Source: Anaerolineales bacterium (GTDB lineage Bacteria > Chloroflexota > Anaerolineae > Anaerolineales > Villigracilaceae). From it: a stretch of 14,746 nucleotides of DNA. The stretch is from assembly GCA_015489255.1 (NCBI GenBank), contig WGAD01000051.1, positions 1-14,746 of the forward strand, in the 5' to 3' direction. This document shows positions 1-7,892 of the stretch, piece by piece (the first letter of the stretch is position 1; each line of letters begins with the position of its first letter). The notes under the pieces are model-generated. The model saw nothing but the letters and a program-made list of their open reading frames with translations, did no database searches and was not told the origin of the DNA. Made by a program: the position numbers and the translations under genes.

Positions 1-1727
1 GTATACGGGTTTTCGGTCACGCCGAAGAAATCCACATCGTCGGCGATTCCCAATTCCTGCGCCAGGTGCTGCAAATCCGCCCGCAGACGGCCCTCGCCCA
101 GCACAATCAGCCGCAGGGGACGTTCACCACGCAAAATTGCAAAGGCTTTCAGCAAGGTGGGGTAATCTTTAACCGCTTCCAGGCGGCCAACCGCTAACAT
201 CACCGGCACAGTATCATCTTCCAACCAGGAATGGGGGGCGGGCATATCAGCCTGTGCCAGCAATTGCGGTGTAACAATGGGGTTTGGGATCACTTTCAAC
301 AAAGTGCGGGACAGCCCAACGGTTTTTATCAAATCTTCGGCAGCGGCCTGTGAAACCGTCACCACACATTCTGCGCACGGGTAAAACATCCGCAACAGTA
401 ACGGAAACAACCGTTCCCGGCTGTTGGGAGAATCTTTGACTGAACGAGAAAGGTAACCGTGCTCACTGACCACAATGCGGGTAGGGACATGCGTCAAGGC
501 GCGCGCCCAAATAGCCACCAGGTTGTTGTGCGGCTGTGCCGAAAGCAAAGCCTCCGGGCGTTCTCGGCGCAGGTAGCGCATCAGGGGACGCAGAGCCGCC
601 AGCGCCCGCGACGCGTCCAGATTCACCACACGCACATGCGAATGCAGTTGTTTGAGAAATGCGCCTTCAGCCCGCGTGAGCACCATATCTACACGCAGGC
701 CGTTTTCAGCCCAATAATTCGCCAGATTGACCATCATCCGCTGGACACCGGCGGCTTTTAGCGAAGGCAAAAACAGCGCCAGGTGACGAGGATCCGCATC
801 ATCACCGCGCCGCGGCGCGGACGGACGGCGCAGCCGCGTCCACAGGCCGCGCAAAAACGCCAGCGGCCAGAGTGGGTTACGTCCCCAGCCCTGCCGCACA
901 CCGTCCCAGGCGTCCCGCCAGCGGCGGTGATACAAAGCCGTCGCCGTCAACCGATAAGCCCGCACGTCGTTAGCACGGCGCAAGGTGCGGTGCAGTTCGC
1001 GTGGAAAATCCTTGCGAGAAAGAAACCCTAGCAGCATGCGGCGGTCTTCCTGCAGCACGCGGATGCGCTGCAAGCCGCGCGTCACGTCGCGTGAATCTTG
1101 CGCTGAGATGGTAAAGGAGCCGCTATGCTGGCGGTAACGATAGAGAACTTCCGGCACACAGAGGGGCTGCACCCGTCGCGCCGCCAGTCGGATGAAGAGA
1201 TGCCGGTCGGCCACAAAGCGATAAGACGCATCAAAACCGCCCAGTTCGCGCAACAATTCAGCACGGAAAAACCAGCCGTTGGTGGCCGGATTTTCTGCCA
1301 TGCGCTCCCAATAATCCCCGACGCAAACCGGCGGCACGGTACGAAAATCCGGGTTGGCGGTATCTTCGGAAAAATAGCCCACCGCCCCGCTGACAGCTGC
1401 CGCCTCCCGCTGCTCGGCCAGCGCCTGCGCCACCCGTTGAAAAGCCAAAGGAGTGAAGATGTCATCGCTGTTCAGCCAGGCTATCCATTCTCCGCCCGCC
1501 AACGCCAGCCCTTTATTGAGCGCATCATAAAGGCCGCGGTCCGGCTCACTGATCACCCGCAGATGTGGATACTCAGCCAGAATATCCAGCGTGCCATCGG
1601 TTGACCCCCCATCCACCACAATGTGTTCAAACGCCGGGTAGTTTTGCGCCAGTACGCTCTCCACCGCCTGGCGGATAAAATCGGCCCGATTGTACACAGG
1701 CGTCAGGACAGAAATAAACGGGGGCAT
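1..1727 (-). CDS. Two-domain GT2-GT4 glycosyltransferase (C-terminus cut by window edge)
   Basis: One open frame of at least 575 codons runs from an ATG at 1727 to the window edge without a stop. Residues 1-250 form a family 2 (GT-A) glycosyltransferase: VLTPVYNRADFI near the N-terminus, DGGSTDG at 39-45, and the metal/nucleotide-binding NSDD at 86-89. A basic linker (about 255-315) leads into a family 4 (GT-B) domain starting LALFLPSLKAAGVQRMM at 316-332, with SEHG near 424 and VGRLE at 513-517, typical of the second Rossmann fold. I followed the frame codon by codon across the junction and found no stop or good start, so it is a real fusion rather than two genes. The start is 2 nt downstream of the preceding stop codon. 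It probably adds two successive sugars to a surface glycan on the cytoplasmic side of the membrane; donors and acceptors cannot be read from sequence. The end of the GT4 domain lies outside the window. Confidence 0.88.
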   Translation of the reverse strand, partial: MPPFISVLTPVYNRADFIRQAVESVLAQNYPAFEHIVVDGGSTDGTLDILAEYPHLRVISEPDRGLYDALNKGLALAGGEWIAWLNSDDIFTPLAFQRVAQALAEQREAAAVSGAVGYFSEDTANPDFRTVPPVCVGDYWERMAENPATNGWFFRAELLRELGGFDASYRFVADRHLFIRLAARRVQPLCVPEVLYRYRQHSGSFTISAQDSRDVTRGLQRIRVLQEDRRMLLGFLSRKDFPRELHRTLRRANDVRAYRLTATALYHRRWRDAWDGVRQGWGRNPLWPLAFLRGLWTRLRRPSAPRRGDDADPRHLALFLPSLKAAGVQRMMVNLANYWAENGLRVDMVLTRAEGAFLKQLHSHVRVVNLDASRALAALRPLMRYLRRERPEALLSAQPHNNLVAIWARALTHVPTRIVVSEHGYLSRSVKDSPNSRERLFPLLLRMFYPCAECVVTVSQAAAEDLIKTVGLSRTLLKVIPNPIVTPQLLAQADMPAPHSWLEDDTVPVMLAVGRLEAVKDYPTLLKAFAILRGERPLRLIVLGEGRLRADLQHLAQELGIADDVDFFGVTENPY

Positions 1728-1729
1728 GG

Positions 1730-2494
1730 TCAAAACAGGCTTTCGTAATCTACCTTGGGGAAAATCGTCAGCTGGCCGCCGATGGTGGCATCCAGCACCT
1801 CGCGGCCATCGCGCTCGAAGGCTTCACGGGCCAAGCGGTAGGCAATTTCAGAAGTCTCCAGGTCAGGCAGCTGCCAGCGGAAGCCTTTGCCAAAATAACG
1901 CGGGTCGAAGTGGTTGGGGTCATCGCCCTCAGAAACCACCGTCTTGCCCGCCGGCCCTTTGGAAGCGAAAGAATGATCTACCCCAATCAGGATGACCTGC
2001 CGAAACCCCATATGGTAGGCCAGTTGCAAGGCCGCAAAGGTGACGGTTGCCCCGGCCCACATCGGGCGCCGAGCATCGCGGCTGAAGCCGGGCCGCCGCT
2101 GGCGGCAGACCAGGTCGAGGAAAATCGTATCGCCCTGCGGTTCGCCCAAATGGCGCCGCGAACCCCAGGGCAAAAATTTGGGCATGGACAAGGCCTGGAT
2201 ATCGTCAGCACATTGTTCAATCACCAGATGGTTGATCGCCACATAATAGGTCGTCGTAAAATCCATCTGCGGAAAAGCGAGATAAATTCTATTCAGGCCA
2301 AAGGTCGTTTCCTGGCGCAGACGGCTCAAGTCCGTGCGTTTAAGGCTGGGGCCATTGCCCAAAATGAAACACCTCTCGCCGCGATGCGCGTTGTGCAACG
2401 CGGCCAGGCGTTGGTGGCTGCGCCTCCCCCACGGATGAGTGAAAAAATCCAGGCGATGCTTAAGACAACGAGCCGTTTGCAACAGCGTTTGCAT
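1730..2494 (-). CDS. DUF115 / MptE-like Rossmann protein, possible sugar transferase
   Basis: 254 residues. The N-terminal half carries CFILGNGPSL (42-51), the glycine-rich nucleotide loop of the DUF115 / 6-hydroxymethylpterin-pyrophosphokinase MptE-like family. It is followed by a hydrophobic block ending IGVDHSF (170-176) and a C-terminal signature DDPNHF (191-196), DATIGG and FPKVDY. The layout GNGPSL ... GA-rich helix ... LIGVDHSF also parallels GT42 sialyltransferases such as Campylobacter CST-I (GNGPSLKN ... LCGIDF). Lying among glycosyltransferases and nonulosonate genes, it more likely acts on a glycan or CMP-sugar than on a pterin; that is inference. The start is clear: AAGGAG ends 4 nt upstream of the ATG, inside the last codons of the preceding gene, and the genes are 1 nt apart. 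No signal peptide or membrane span is seen. The family assignment is firm; the enzymatic role is not. Confidence 0.75.
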   Translation of the reverse strand: MQTLLQTARCLKHRLDFFTHPWGRRSHQRLAALHNAHRGERCFILGNGPSLKRTDLSRLRQETTFGLNRIYLAFPQMDFTTTYYVAINHLVIEQCADDIQALSMPKFLPWGSRRHLGEPQGDTIFLDLVCRQRRPGFSRDARRPMWAGATVTFAALQLAYHMGFRQVILIGVDHSFASKGPAGKTVVSEGDDPNHFDPRYFGKGFRWQLPDLETSEIAYRLAREAFERDGREVLDATIGGQLTIFPKVDYESLF

Positions 2495-2495
2495 A

Positions 2496-4118
2496 TTACT
2501 CCTTCAGCATAAAATCGCCGCCGCGCAAAATTCCATCGCTAATGGCGGCCATCGTCCGCGAATTTTCTGGCAGCAAGGCTTCCAACGCAAACGAGCGAAA
2601 ATGGACGGTGTAACGGCCACTGCCCGGACGCAAAAAGGCCGAAAAAGGCAGCGAAGAACGGTATAGCTGCCAGTAAAAGAAACGCCGCGCGTTAAGACGA
2701 TGCGCCGCCGGGACGGCGATCCTCGGCGAGGAAAGAAAGTCTTCCGCCAACTGGCGGAAATCTGCCTCGCTGCGCGGGAAGAACACCGTCTCGTAAGGGG
2801 TAAAACGCGAACGTCCTCCGCTGAGTACTGCCGCGCCCAAAATGGAGGCTTCTAATCCGATGGTCGAGTTATAAACCATCACGAATTTCGCACGCTGAAT
2901 CAGTTCATACGAGCTGATGTATTCTTCCGGCGGCACGAAGATCACATTTCGCAACGCCTCGACGCCACGCGCTCGCACCCACATCGCTACGCTTTCGCGG
3001 CTGGCCTTTCCGGGCCGGGCCTCGTCCGGGTGGGCGCGGATGACGAACAGCGTTTCCGGATGCGCGCGGATGATCTCCAGCACGGTGTCCAGCCAGTGGA
3101 ACATGTCGCGGAAGATCACGTTGGCGTGCGGCTGGCTGGTATCGAAGATCACATTGGTAAAAATCGGCACCACCTGCCGAAAACCTGTCAGTTTCTGCAC
3201 AAAACGTTCATCCAGACGCCGCATTTCTGGCCAGAAACGCACTCCCGCCATGGTGAAATCTCCTTGAAAACGGCGGGAAAGATAGGCGTCCAGGCGGGCG
3301 TTCTGCTCCTCGCTGAGTTGAAAATCTGAGGGGATATTTAGCGGGTAGGCCGTGGCCTCTCCAGTGGTGAAAAAAGCGCTGAAGGGGCGCATCCCGACCT
3401 CGTGGGTCACGGTGCGGATATTCCGCTGCAAGGCCAGCCAACGCGCTGTGGCCTCCGGGTAAAACTGACCGTTAAAAAGCACCACCGCCTGCGGGCGGAC
3501 ATCGTCCAGCAGCTGATCAAACTGGCGCGCGACATTCCAGGCAGACAGAATATACTGCCGGTAAAAGAACAACGTCTGTTCGTTTTCTTCCAGGTTATGA
3601 CGGCGCAGCATCCAGCGCAGGGAGGGCAACACCAATTTGCCCAGCGGAAGCGGCTGGCGGTAACCGGGGAGCGGCCAGGAAAACGCTTGCAACGCTTCCA
3701 GATGGGCCAGCGCTTCCACATGGCGTTGCAACGCCATGTCGGCCTCCCATTCAAACCAACGCACCTCGCTATGACGATACATTTGCCAGGAACGGCGCAG
3801 GCATTGTCGGCACGGCGGCGGTTGCGTCGGGTCGTCCCGGTTGCTGCCCAAGACGCAGCGCGTCATGCCGCCATCGCAGGCGAAGCGCACGGTTGGCACG
3901 CCTTGCGCCCGCAACGACCATTCCACCAGCTGAGAAAAAGCCGCGTTCAGGCTCAGGTTGCCTGTGCGCGTTGAGGCATGGAAGAAGACCACCGGCAGAT
4001 CGCCAGCCGAGGGTTTAGGACTTTGCCGCTTAACCCCGGCGCCCAACGCCCAAATCTTCAGGTTGTTGCGCCAGGCATCCAGGCGGCGTGAAAATTTTTC
4101 TTTCAATGGATCCGCCAT
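2496..4118 (-). CDS. Capsule-type GT-B polysaccharide biosynthesis protein
   Basis: About 540 residues. The C-terminal half looks like the capsule polysaccharide biosynthesis (Capsule_synth, KpsC/KpsS-like) GT-B fold: a first strand near VVPIFTNVIFD (residues 316-326), FVIRAHPDE (about 358-366), and YNSTIGLEASILG (about 416-428), the segment that normally grips the nucleotide-sugar phosphates. The N-terminal half contains four cysteines in a compact pattern (about C81, C88, C103, C106), separate from the GT core. Start choice: an ATG at 4118 and an in-frame TTG at 4154 are both possible, and neither has a clear Shine-Dalgarno sequence. I prefer the ATG; the TTG would add 12 residues and leave only 9 nt after the neuB-like stop. 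It ends 1 nt before the DUF115 gene. It probably transfers a sugar during capsule or surface-glycan assembly; donor unknown. Confidence 0.8.
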   Translation of the reverse strand: MADPLKEKFSRRLDAWRNNLKIWALGAGVKRQSPKPSAGDLPVVFFHASTRTGNLSLNAAFSQLVEWSLRAQGVPTVRFACDGGMTRCVLGSNRDDPTQPPPCRQCLRRSWQMYRHSEVRWFEWEADMALQRHVEALAHLEALQAFSWPLPGYRQPLPLGKLVLPSLRWMLRRHNLEENEQTLFFYRQYILSAWNVARQFDQLLDDVRPQAVVLFNGQFYPEATARWLALQRNIRTVTHEVGMRPFSAFFTTGEATAYPLNIPSDFQLSEEQNARLDAYLSRRFQGDFTMAGVRFWPEMRRLDERFVQKLTGFRQVVPIFTNVIFDTSQPHANVIFRDMFHWLDTVLEIIRAHPETLFVIRAHPDEARPGKASRESVAMWVRARGVEALRNVIFVPPEEYISSYELIQRAKFVMVYNSTIGLEASILGAAVLSGGRSRFTPYETVFFPRSEADFRQLAEDFLSSPRIAVPAAHRLNARRFFYWQLYRSSLPFSAFLRPGSGRYTVHFRSFALEALLPENSRTMAAISDGILRGGDFMLKE

Positions 4119-4163
4119 AATCGGGAAACGTTCAAGCCAAAGGATGCGATCCAAAAGCCGCGC

Positions 4164-5042
4164 TCATGAATAGCGCCGCAATTTCTTCATGGATTTCTTC
4201 TCGCTCTCATACACCCGCTTGACGCCATCACCCAGCGCGGCCTCGGTCACGCGGATGTATTTGACCAGCTTGCGAAAACCGCCCGGCTCCACCGAGGCGG
4301 CCTGGTCGCTGCCCCACATGGCCCGGTCCAGCGTCAGGTGACGCTCCACCATGCTGGCTCCCAGCGCCACAGCCACCGCCGAGGGCACCAGGCCAACTTC
4401 GTGGCCAGAATAGCCGATCGGCACGTTGGGGAAAGCATCGCGCAGGGTTTGAATCATGCGCAGATTGAGCTCATCCGGTTCGCACGGGTACGCGCTGGTG
4501 GCGTGCATAATGCCCAGGTTTTCGCGCCCAAGCACATCATCCACCGCGGCGTGAATCTGCGCCATGGTCGACATACCGGTAGAGATGATCACCGGTCGTC
4601 CCGTGGCACGCGCTTTGCGCAGCAGGCCGTGGTCGGTCAACGCTGCCGAAGGGATTTTGTAAGCGACAGGGGCGAAGGCTTCCATAAAATCGACCGATTC
4701 CTCATCCCACACCGAAGCAAACCAGTCGATGCCTTTCTCTTTACAATAGCGGTCAATCTCGCGGTATTCGTCCTCGCCAAACTCCACCTTGTACCGATAT
4801 TCCAGGTAGGTGATGTAGCCCCAAGGGGTTTCGCGCATTTGCTTTTGTTGTTCTGGCGGCGTGCAGACTTCCGGCGTCCGTTTTTGGAATTTGACAGCAT
4901 CCACACCAGCATCCACAGCGGCGTCGATCATGGCTTTGGCCAGGTCCAAGTCGCCGTTGTGGTTAATGCCAATCTCGGCAATGATATACGTCGGCTGGCC
5001 GTCGCCAACCAGACGTTTTCCAAGTTTGAGTTCTCGCGTCAT
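4164..5042 (-). CDS. neuB: Nonulosonic (sialic-acid-type) acid synthase, NeuB family, short form
   Basis: 292 residues forming a TIM-barrel NeuB domain. Members condense phosphoenolpyruvate with an N-acyl-hexosamine (or its 6-phosphate) to make a nine-carbon sialic-acid-like sugar. Visible hallmarks are IIAEIGINHNGD (20-31), VKFQKR (50-55), KIPSAALT from K129, a GYSGHE segment, and ERHLTLDRAMWGSDQ near the C-terminus. The family is usually about 340-350 residues with a C-terminal antifreeze-like SAF domain; this one stops right after the barrel (ending MKKLRRYS), so SAF is absent. The ATG has a strong AAAGGAG 8 nt upstream, overlapping the end of the cytidylyltransferase-HAD gene. Which nonulosonate it makes (Neu5Ac, legionaminate, KDN or another) cannot be decided from sequence. 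Confidence 0.92.
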   Translation of the reverse strand: MTRELKLGKRLVGDGQPTYIIAEIGINHNGDLDLAKAMIDAAVDAGVDAVKFQKRTPEVCTPPEQQKQMRETPWGYITYLEYRYKVEFGEDEYREIDRYCKEKGIDWFASVWDEESVDFMEAFAPVAYKIPSAALTDHGLLRKARATGRPVIISTGMSTMAQIHAAVDDVLGRENLGIMHATSAYPCEPDELNLRMIQTLRDAFPNVPIGYSGHEVGLVPSAVAVALGASMVERHLTLDRAMWGSDQAASVEPGGFRKLVKYIRVTEAALGDGVKRVYESEKKSMKKLRRYS

Positions 5043-5046
5043 TCGT

Positions 5047-6270
5047 TTATCTCCTTTGATTCAGGATCAGGTCGCAGAGTTCACGGACTGCGCCCTGCCC
5101 GCCGCGGCGGGCGAGGACGTAGTCGGCCGCCCGGCGGACGCGAGGCTCCGCGTCGGCGACCGCTGCCGCCCAACCCGCCAGCGGGAAGACCGGCAGGTCG
5201 TTCAGGTCGTTGCCGACGTAAATCACCTCATCCGCGGAGAGGCCGCGTTCTGCCAGCAATTTCCGGAACAGGGTGGCTTTGTCGTCCACGCCCTGGAAAT
5301 GCTGCACCTGCATTTTAGCACATCGGGCCGCCACTACCGGGTTGCGCTCTTTGGAAATGACCACCACGTCCACGCCGGCGCGCTTGAGCGCGGCGATGCC
5401 GAACCCGTCGCCACGGCTGGCGGCCACCATCTCGCGGCCGGTTTCGTCCGTCCAGACGCGGTTGTCGGTCAGCACGCCGTCGAAATCCAGCGCCAGCAGG
5501 CGCACGCGCCGCGGGAAGGGGCGTTTGGGCTGCCCCGGCCAGACGATGTCTTCCAGGCCGCCGAAGGTCAGCAGCCATTCGTATTTGGCCCAGTCGTAAA
5601 GGTTGTCGATGTCCACCGTGTAACGTGGGTCGATCACCAGCGGGTAAATCCGCTCGCCGCTCATAGAGCGTTTTTGCAAAATCGTCCGCGGGCGGATGGC
5701 GTCCACATGGCCGGTTTGCCAATAGACCGGCGGCAGGCTCTGCCGCGGCGCGTTGTACGGTTCGGCGATGCCGGGCACATCGAGCAGGTTGGTCATCGGG
5801 CCGTCTTCGCCCTGAGGCAGGCGCCACATCTTGTGCGGATTCTGTCCCGCTGGCACCACCCCGCGGACGCAATCGGCGTCGGGGTGCGCCAGCAGGCGGC
5901 GGACGGCGGCATCCACCAACCCAGCCGGACGGATGGGCGAGGTGGGCCGCAGCTGGACGACCACGTCCGGGCGGTAACCTTCGTGCTCCGCCAGCCACGC
6001 CAGGGCGTGGACGAAGACCGGCAAATCGGTGGTGTCATCTTGCGCGAACTCAGCCGGACGCAAAAAGGGCGTCTCCGCCCCCCATGCGCGCGCCACCGCC
6101 GCGATCTCTTCGTCGTCGGTGCTGACGATCACCCGCGTGACCGTCTCGGCCTGCAAACCGGCAGCCACGCTCCATGCCAGCAGCGGATAACCGCCAAAAT
6201 CGCGGATGTTCTTGCGCGGGATGCCCTTTGAGCCGCCCCGCGCGGGGATGATGGCAAGCACTTCGGTCAT
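5047..6270 (-). CDS. neuA: CMP-nonulosonate cytidylyltransferase fused to KdsC-like HAD phosphatase
   Basis: 407 residues from the ATG at 6270. Residues 1-230 are an acylneuraminate cytidylyltransferase: IPARGGSKGIPRKN (8-21) is the CTP-binding loop, followed by VSTDDEEIA and QLRPTSPIR. It activates the nonulosonate as CMP-sugar. Residues 255-407 are a HAD hydrolase of the KdsC/YrbI type, with the nucleophile motif LDFDGVLTDN (D262, D264), a conserved lysine in VISKE, and GNDLND (353-358) for Mg binding; all catalytic positions appear intact. The same order of domains is known in animal CMP-sialic acid synthetase. The HAD half could remove a 9-phosphate from the NeuB product before activation. 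Start: nine further codons upstream are open, but the ATG 4 nt after the SDR stop aligns with the family N-terminus. The gene is followed by neuB after 4 nt. Confidence 0.93.
   Translation of the reverse strand: MTEVLAIIPARGGSKGIPRKNIRDFGGYPLLAWSVAAGLQAETVTRVIVSTDDEEIAAVARAWGAETPFLRPAEFAQDDTTDLPVFVHALAWLAEHEGYRPDVVVQLRPTSPIRPAGLVDAAVRRLLAHPDADCVRGVVPAGQNPHKMWRLPQGEDGPMTNLLDVPGIAEPYNAPRQSLPPVYWQTGHVDAIRPRTILQKRSMSGERIYPLVIDPRYTVDIDNLYDWAKYEWLLTFGGLEDIVWPGQPKRPFPRRVRLLALDFDGVLTDNRVWTDETGREMVAASRGDGFGIAALKRAGVDVVVISKERNPVVAARCAKMQVQHFQGVDDKATLFRKLLAERGLSADEVIYVGNDLNDLPVFPLAGWAAAVADAEPRVRRAADYVLARRGGQGAVRELCDLILNQRR
5051..5057 (-). promoter_or_regulatory. Strong ribosome binding site of neuB
   Basis: AAAGGAG on the minus strand, 8 nt before the neuB ATG and spanning the last codons of the cytidylyltransferase-HAD gene. 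It is one of the strongest such sites in the window and suggests NeuB is made in good amount. Confidence 0.6.
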
Positions 6271-6274
6271 CGCA

Positions 6275-7108
6275 TCACCATGCCGTCCAGCCGCCATCGA
6301 CCACCAGATTAGCGCCCGTCATATAGGAAGAAGCGTCCGAAGCCAGGAACAACAGCGCGCCGTTCATCTCGTCCTTGCGCGCCATGCGCCCCAGGATGGT
6401 GCGGGCAGCATAGGCTTCCACGAAGTCGTCATCGTGATTGTTGAACACACCACCGGGCGTGAGCGCGTTGACGCGGATCTCGGTGCCAGCGTAATAGGCG
6501 GCCAGGTATTTGGTAAAGCCCAGCACGCCGGCCTTGGTGGTGGTGTAATAGACCGGCTTATACGCCACGCGGCGGCCATCTTTTTTGAGATAGATTCGCT
6601 GGTCAGGGCCGTTCAGGCCGTATGTCGAGCAGATGTTGATGATGCTGCCGCGCTTGCCTTGCGCCAGCATGGGCTGGACGGCAGCCTGCGTCATCAGGAA
6701 GGTGCCGGTCAGGTTGACGTTGAGCGCCGCCTGCCACTGCTCCAGCGGGTAATCTTCGAAGCGGCCGGGGGTGATGCCCTTCGCCAGCGCGTCGGCATCG
6801 AACTTGGGGTCGAGCGCCGCGCTGTTGACCAGCACGTCCAGGCGGCCCCAGGCGTCCAGCACAGCGGCAACCAGCCCGCGGACGGCCTGCGGATCGGTGA
6901 TATCGGTCGGGAGGGCCAGGGCCTCGTAACCGGCGGCGGTCAGCTCCTCTGCCACCGCCGCAGCGGATGCGGCGGCCAGGTCCACCACAGCCACCCGCGC
7001 GCCGGCTTCGGCCAGCGTGCGGCAGAATTCGCGCCCCAGCAGACCGGCTCCGCCGGTCACCACGGCCACCCGGCCGTCCAGTTTGAATTTGTCCAGAATT
7101 CCGGTCAT
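6275..7108 (-). CDS. Short-chain dehydrogenase/reductase, PtmA-like
   Basis: 277 residues of a classical SDR: cofactor loop TGGAGLLG (18-25), NSAA in place of the usual NNAG, catalytic S161, Y188 and K192 (YTTTK), then VNALTPGGV and the C-terminal YMTGANLVVDGGW. The C-terminal half (STYGLN ... RVNALTPGGVFNN ... DASSYMTGANLVVDGG) recalls PtmA, the SDR of Campylobacter flagellin glycan / legionaminic acid loci, and it sits directly before the CMP-synthetase and NeuB, as in such loci. It probably oxidises or reduces a sugar intermediate with NAD(P). The start at 7108 is set by GAGGAG 5 nt upstream; an in-frame GTG at 7114 would place that site directly against the codon. It overlaps no neighbour and ends 4 nt before neuA. 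Confidence 0.88.
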   Translation of the reverse strand: MTGILDKFKLDGRVAVVTGGAGLLGREFCRTLAEAGARVAVVDLAAASAAAVAEELTAAGYEALALPTDITDPQAVRGLVAAVLDAWGRLDVLVNSAALDPKFDADALAKGITPGRFEDYPLEQWQAALNVNLTGTFLMTQAAVQPMLAQGKRGSIINICSTYGLNGPDQRIYLKKDGRRVAYKPVYYTTTKAGVLGFTKYLAAYYAGTEIRVNALTPGGVFNNHDDDFVEAYAARTILGRMARKDEMNGALLFLASDASSYMTGANLVVDGGWTAW

Positions 7109-7110
7109 GG

Positions 7111-7872
7111 TCACTCCTCATAACCCAAAAGGGGCAAATAGGGGCCAAAAGCCCGGTTGCAAAGCGCAATTTCTTCGGGCGTCAGAACATCCCGAAAGCG
7201 TCCGGTCACGCCTTTGTTGAAGTGCATACCGCCAGAGGGTTTTCCCGGCTGGTATGACGCCAACACAGATTGGACCACCTCCGGCGCCAAATGCAGGTCC
7301 AAAAAGGCGAGGAGGCGATCAATCTGGGTGGCAAAATCATAACGTAAATCCTCGTAACGCAAGGTCAAAATCAGCGGATGCTGCCGCCAGCGAACCGCAT
7401 CTCGCACACGCCCAAGCATCCAGGGAATGCCAGAGGGGATATCTGGTACCGAGCGCCGAAAAGCTCGGGCGGCCATACTTTTGGGGTGTCCATGCTTTCC
7501 ATATTCCCAGGCCGAGAGCAACGCGTCGCGTGGGTCACGGTAAAGGCCAACCACCTTCATCCTGCCGGTATTCATCAAGCCGAAGAACAACCGTCTGGAT
7601 ACAAGACGGCGCGGATAGTTCGTCGGCCACCCGTGTGTTTTGACCACGAAAGAATGGCCGCAAACCCAGGGGAGGAGAACAAAACCCAGGTCTGGCAACA
7701 CTGGGCGAATCAGCGCATCTCCCGGAGACATCCAGCGCTCCAAATGGTAACGACGACGAAGGTCCAGGGCGTCATCGCCGCCGGCGGCTTGCCAGAGCGC
7801 CGAGATCAGATGATAAACCCAGGAGGTACCCGCACGCGGCATACCTGCCAGCAGCACAATGTTTCGCTTCAC
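7111..7872 (-). CDS. PAPS-dependent sulfotransferase
   Basis: 253 residues from a GTG start. The 5'-phosphosulfate loop is AGMPRAGTSW (9-18), KTHGW lies at 78-82, and the 3'-phosphate site is LYRDPRDALLSAW with RDPRD at 112-116. RYEDLR follows near 172, and the late PAPS-binding NKGVTGRF (219-226) corresponds to the family's RKGxxGDW. It would transfer sulfate from PAPS to a hydroxyl of the glycan, in the cytoplasm. It lies just downstream of the PAPS synthase gene, which fits. Start choice: an ATG at 7908 lies inside the stem of the inverted repeat and has no ribosome site, whereas the GTG at 7872 has GAGG 5 nt upstream and places the P-loop at the usual distance from the N-terminus. The acceptor is unknown. 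Confidence 0.88.
   Translation of the reverse strand: MKRNIVLLAGMPRAGTSWVYHLISALWQAAGGDDALDLRRRYHLERWMSPGDALIRPVLPDLGFVLLPWVCGHSFVVKTHGWPTNYPRRLVSRRLFFGLMNTGRMKVVGLYRDPRDALLSAWEYGKHGHPKSMAARAFRRSVPDIPSGIPWMLGRVRDAVRWRQHPLILTLRYEDLRYDFATQIDRLLAFLDLHLAPEVVQSVLASYQPGKPSGGMHFNKGVTGRFRDVLTPEEIALCNRAFGPYLPLLGYEE
7114..7119 (-). promoter_or_regulatory. Ribosome binding site deciding the SDR start
   Basis: GAGGAG on the minus strand lies 5 nt before the ATG at 7108 and directly abuts the alternative GTG at 7114, so ATG 7108 is favoured. It overlaps the final two glutamate codons of the sulfotransferase, coupling the two genes. Confidence 0.6.
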
Positions 7873-7877
7873 AAGGG

Positions 7878-7881
7878 CCTC
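7878..7881 (-). promoter_or_regulatory. Ribosome binding site deciding a GTG start
   Basis: GAGG on the minus strand, 5 nt before the GTG at 7872. It supports the shorter sulfotransferase reading over ATG 7908 and leaves the hairpin at 7893-7931 outside the coding region. Confidence 0.55.
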
Positions 7882-7892
7882 AAACGCAAACG

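Noticed and set aside
740..790. Separate GT4 gene starting near the fusion junction
   Set aside because: The only methionines are inside the first conserved GT4 segment, there is no stop upstream in frame and no ribosome site.
1082..1465. Minus-strand frame of 127 codons inside the GT2 region
   Set aside because: It is out of frame with the GT2-GT4 gene, which carries the conserved residues through the same stretch.
4861..6231. Plus-strand open frame of 456 codons opposite neuB and neuA
   Set aside because: It is antisense to two genes with clear catalytic motifs, has no family resemblance and low-complexity composition; long antisense frames are expected in GC-rich coding DNA.
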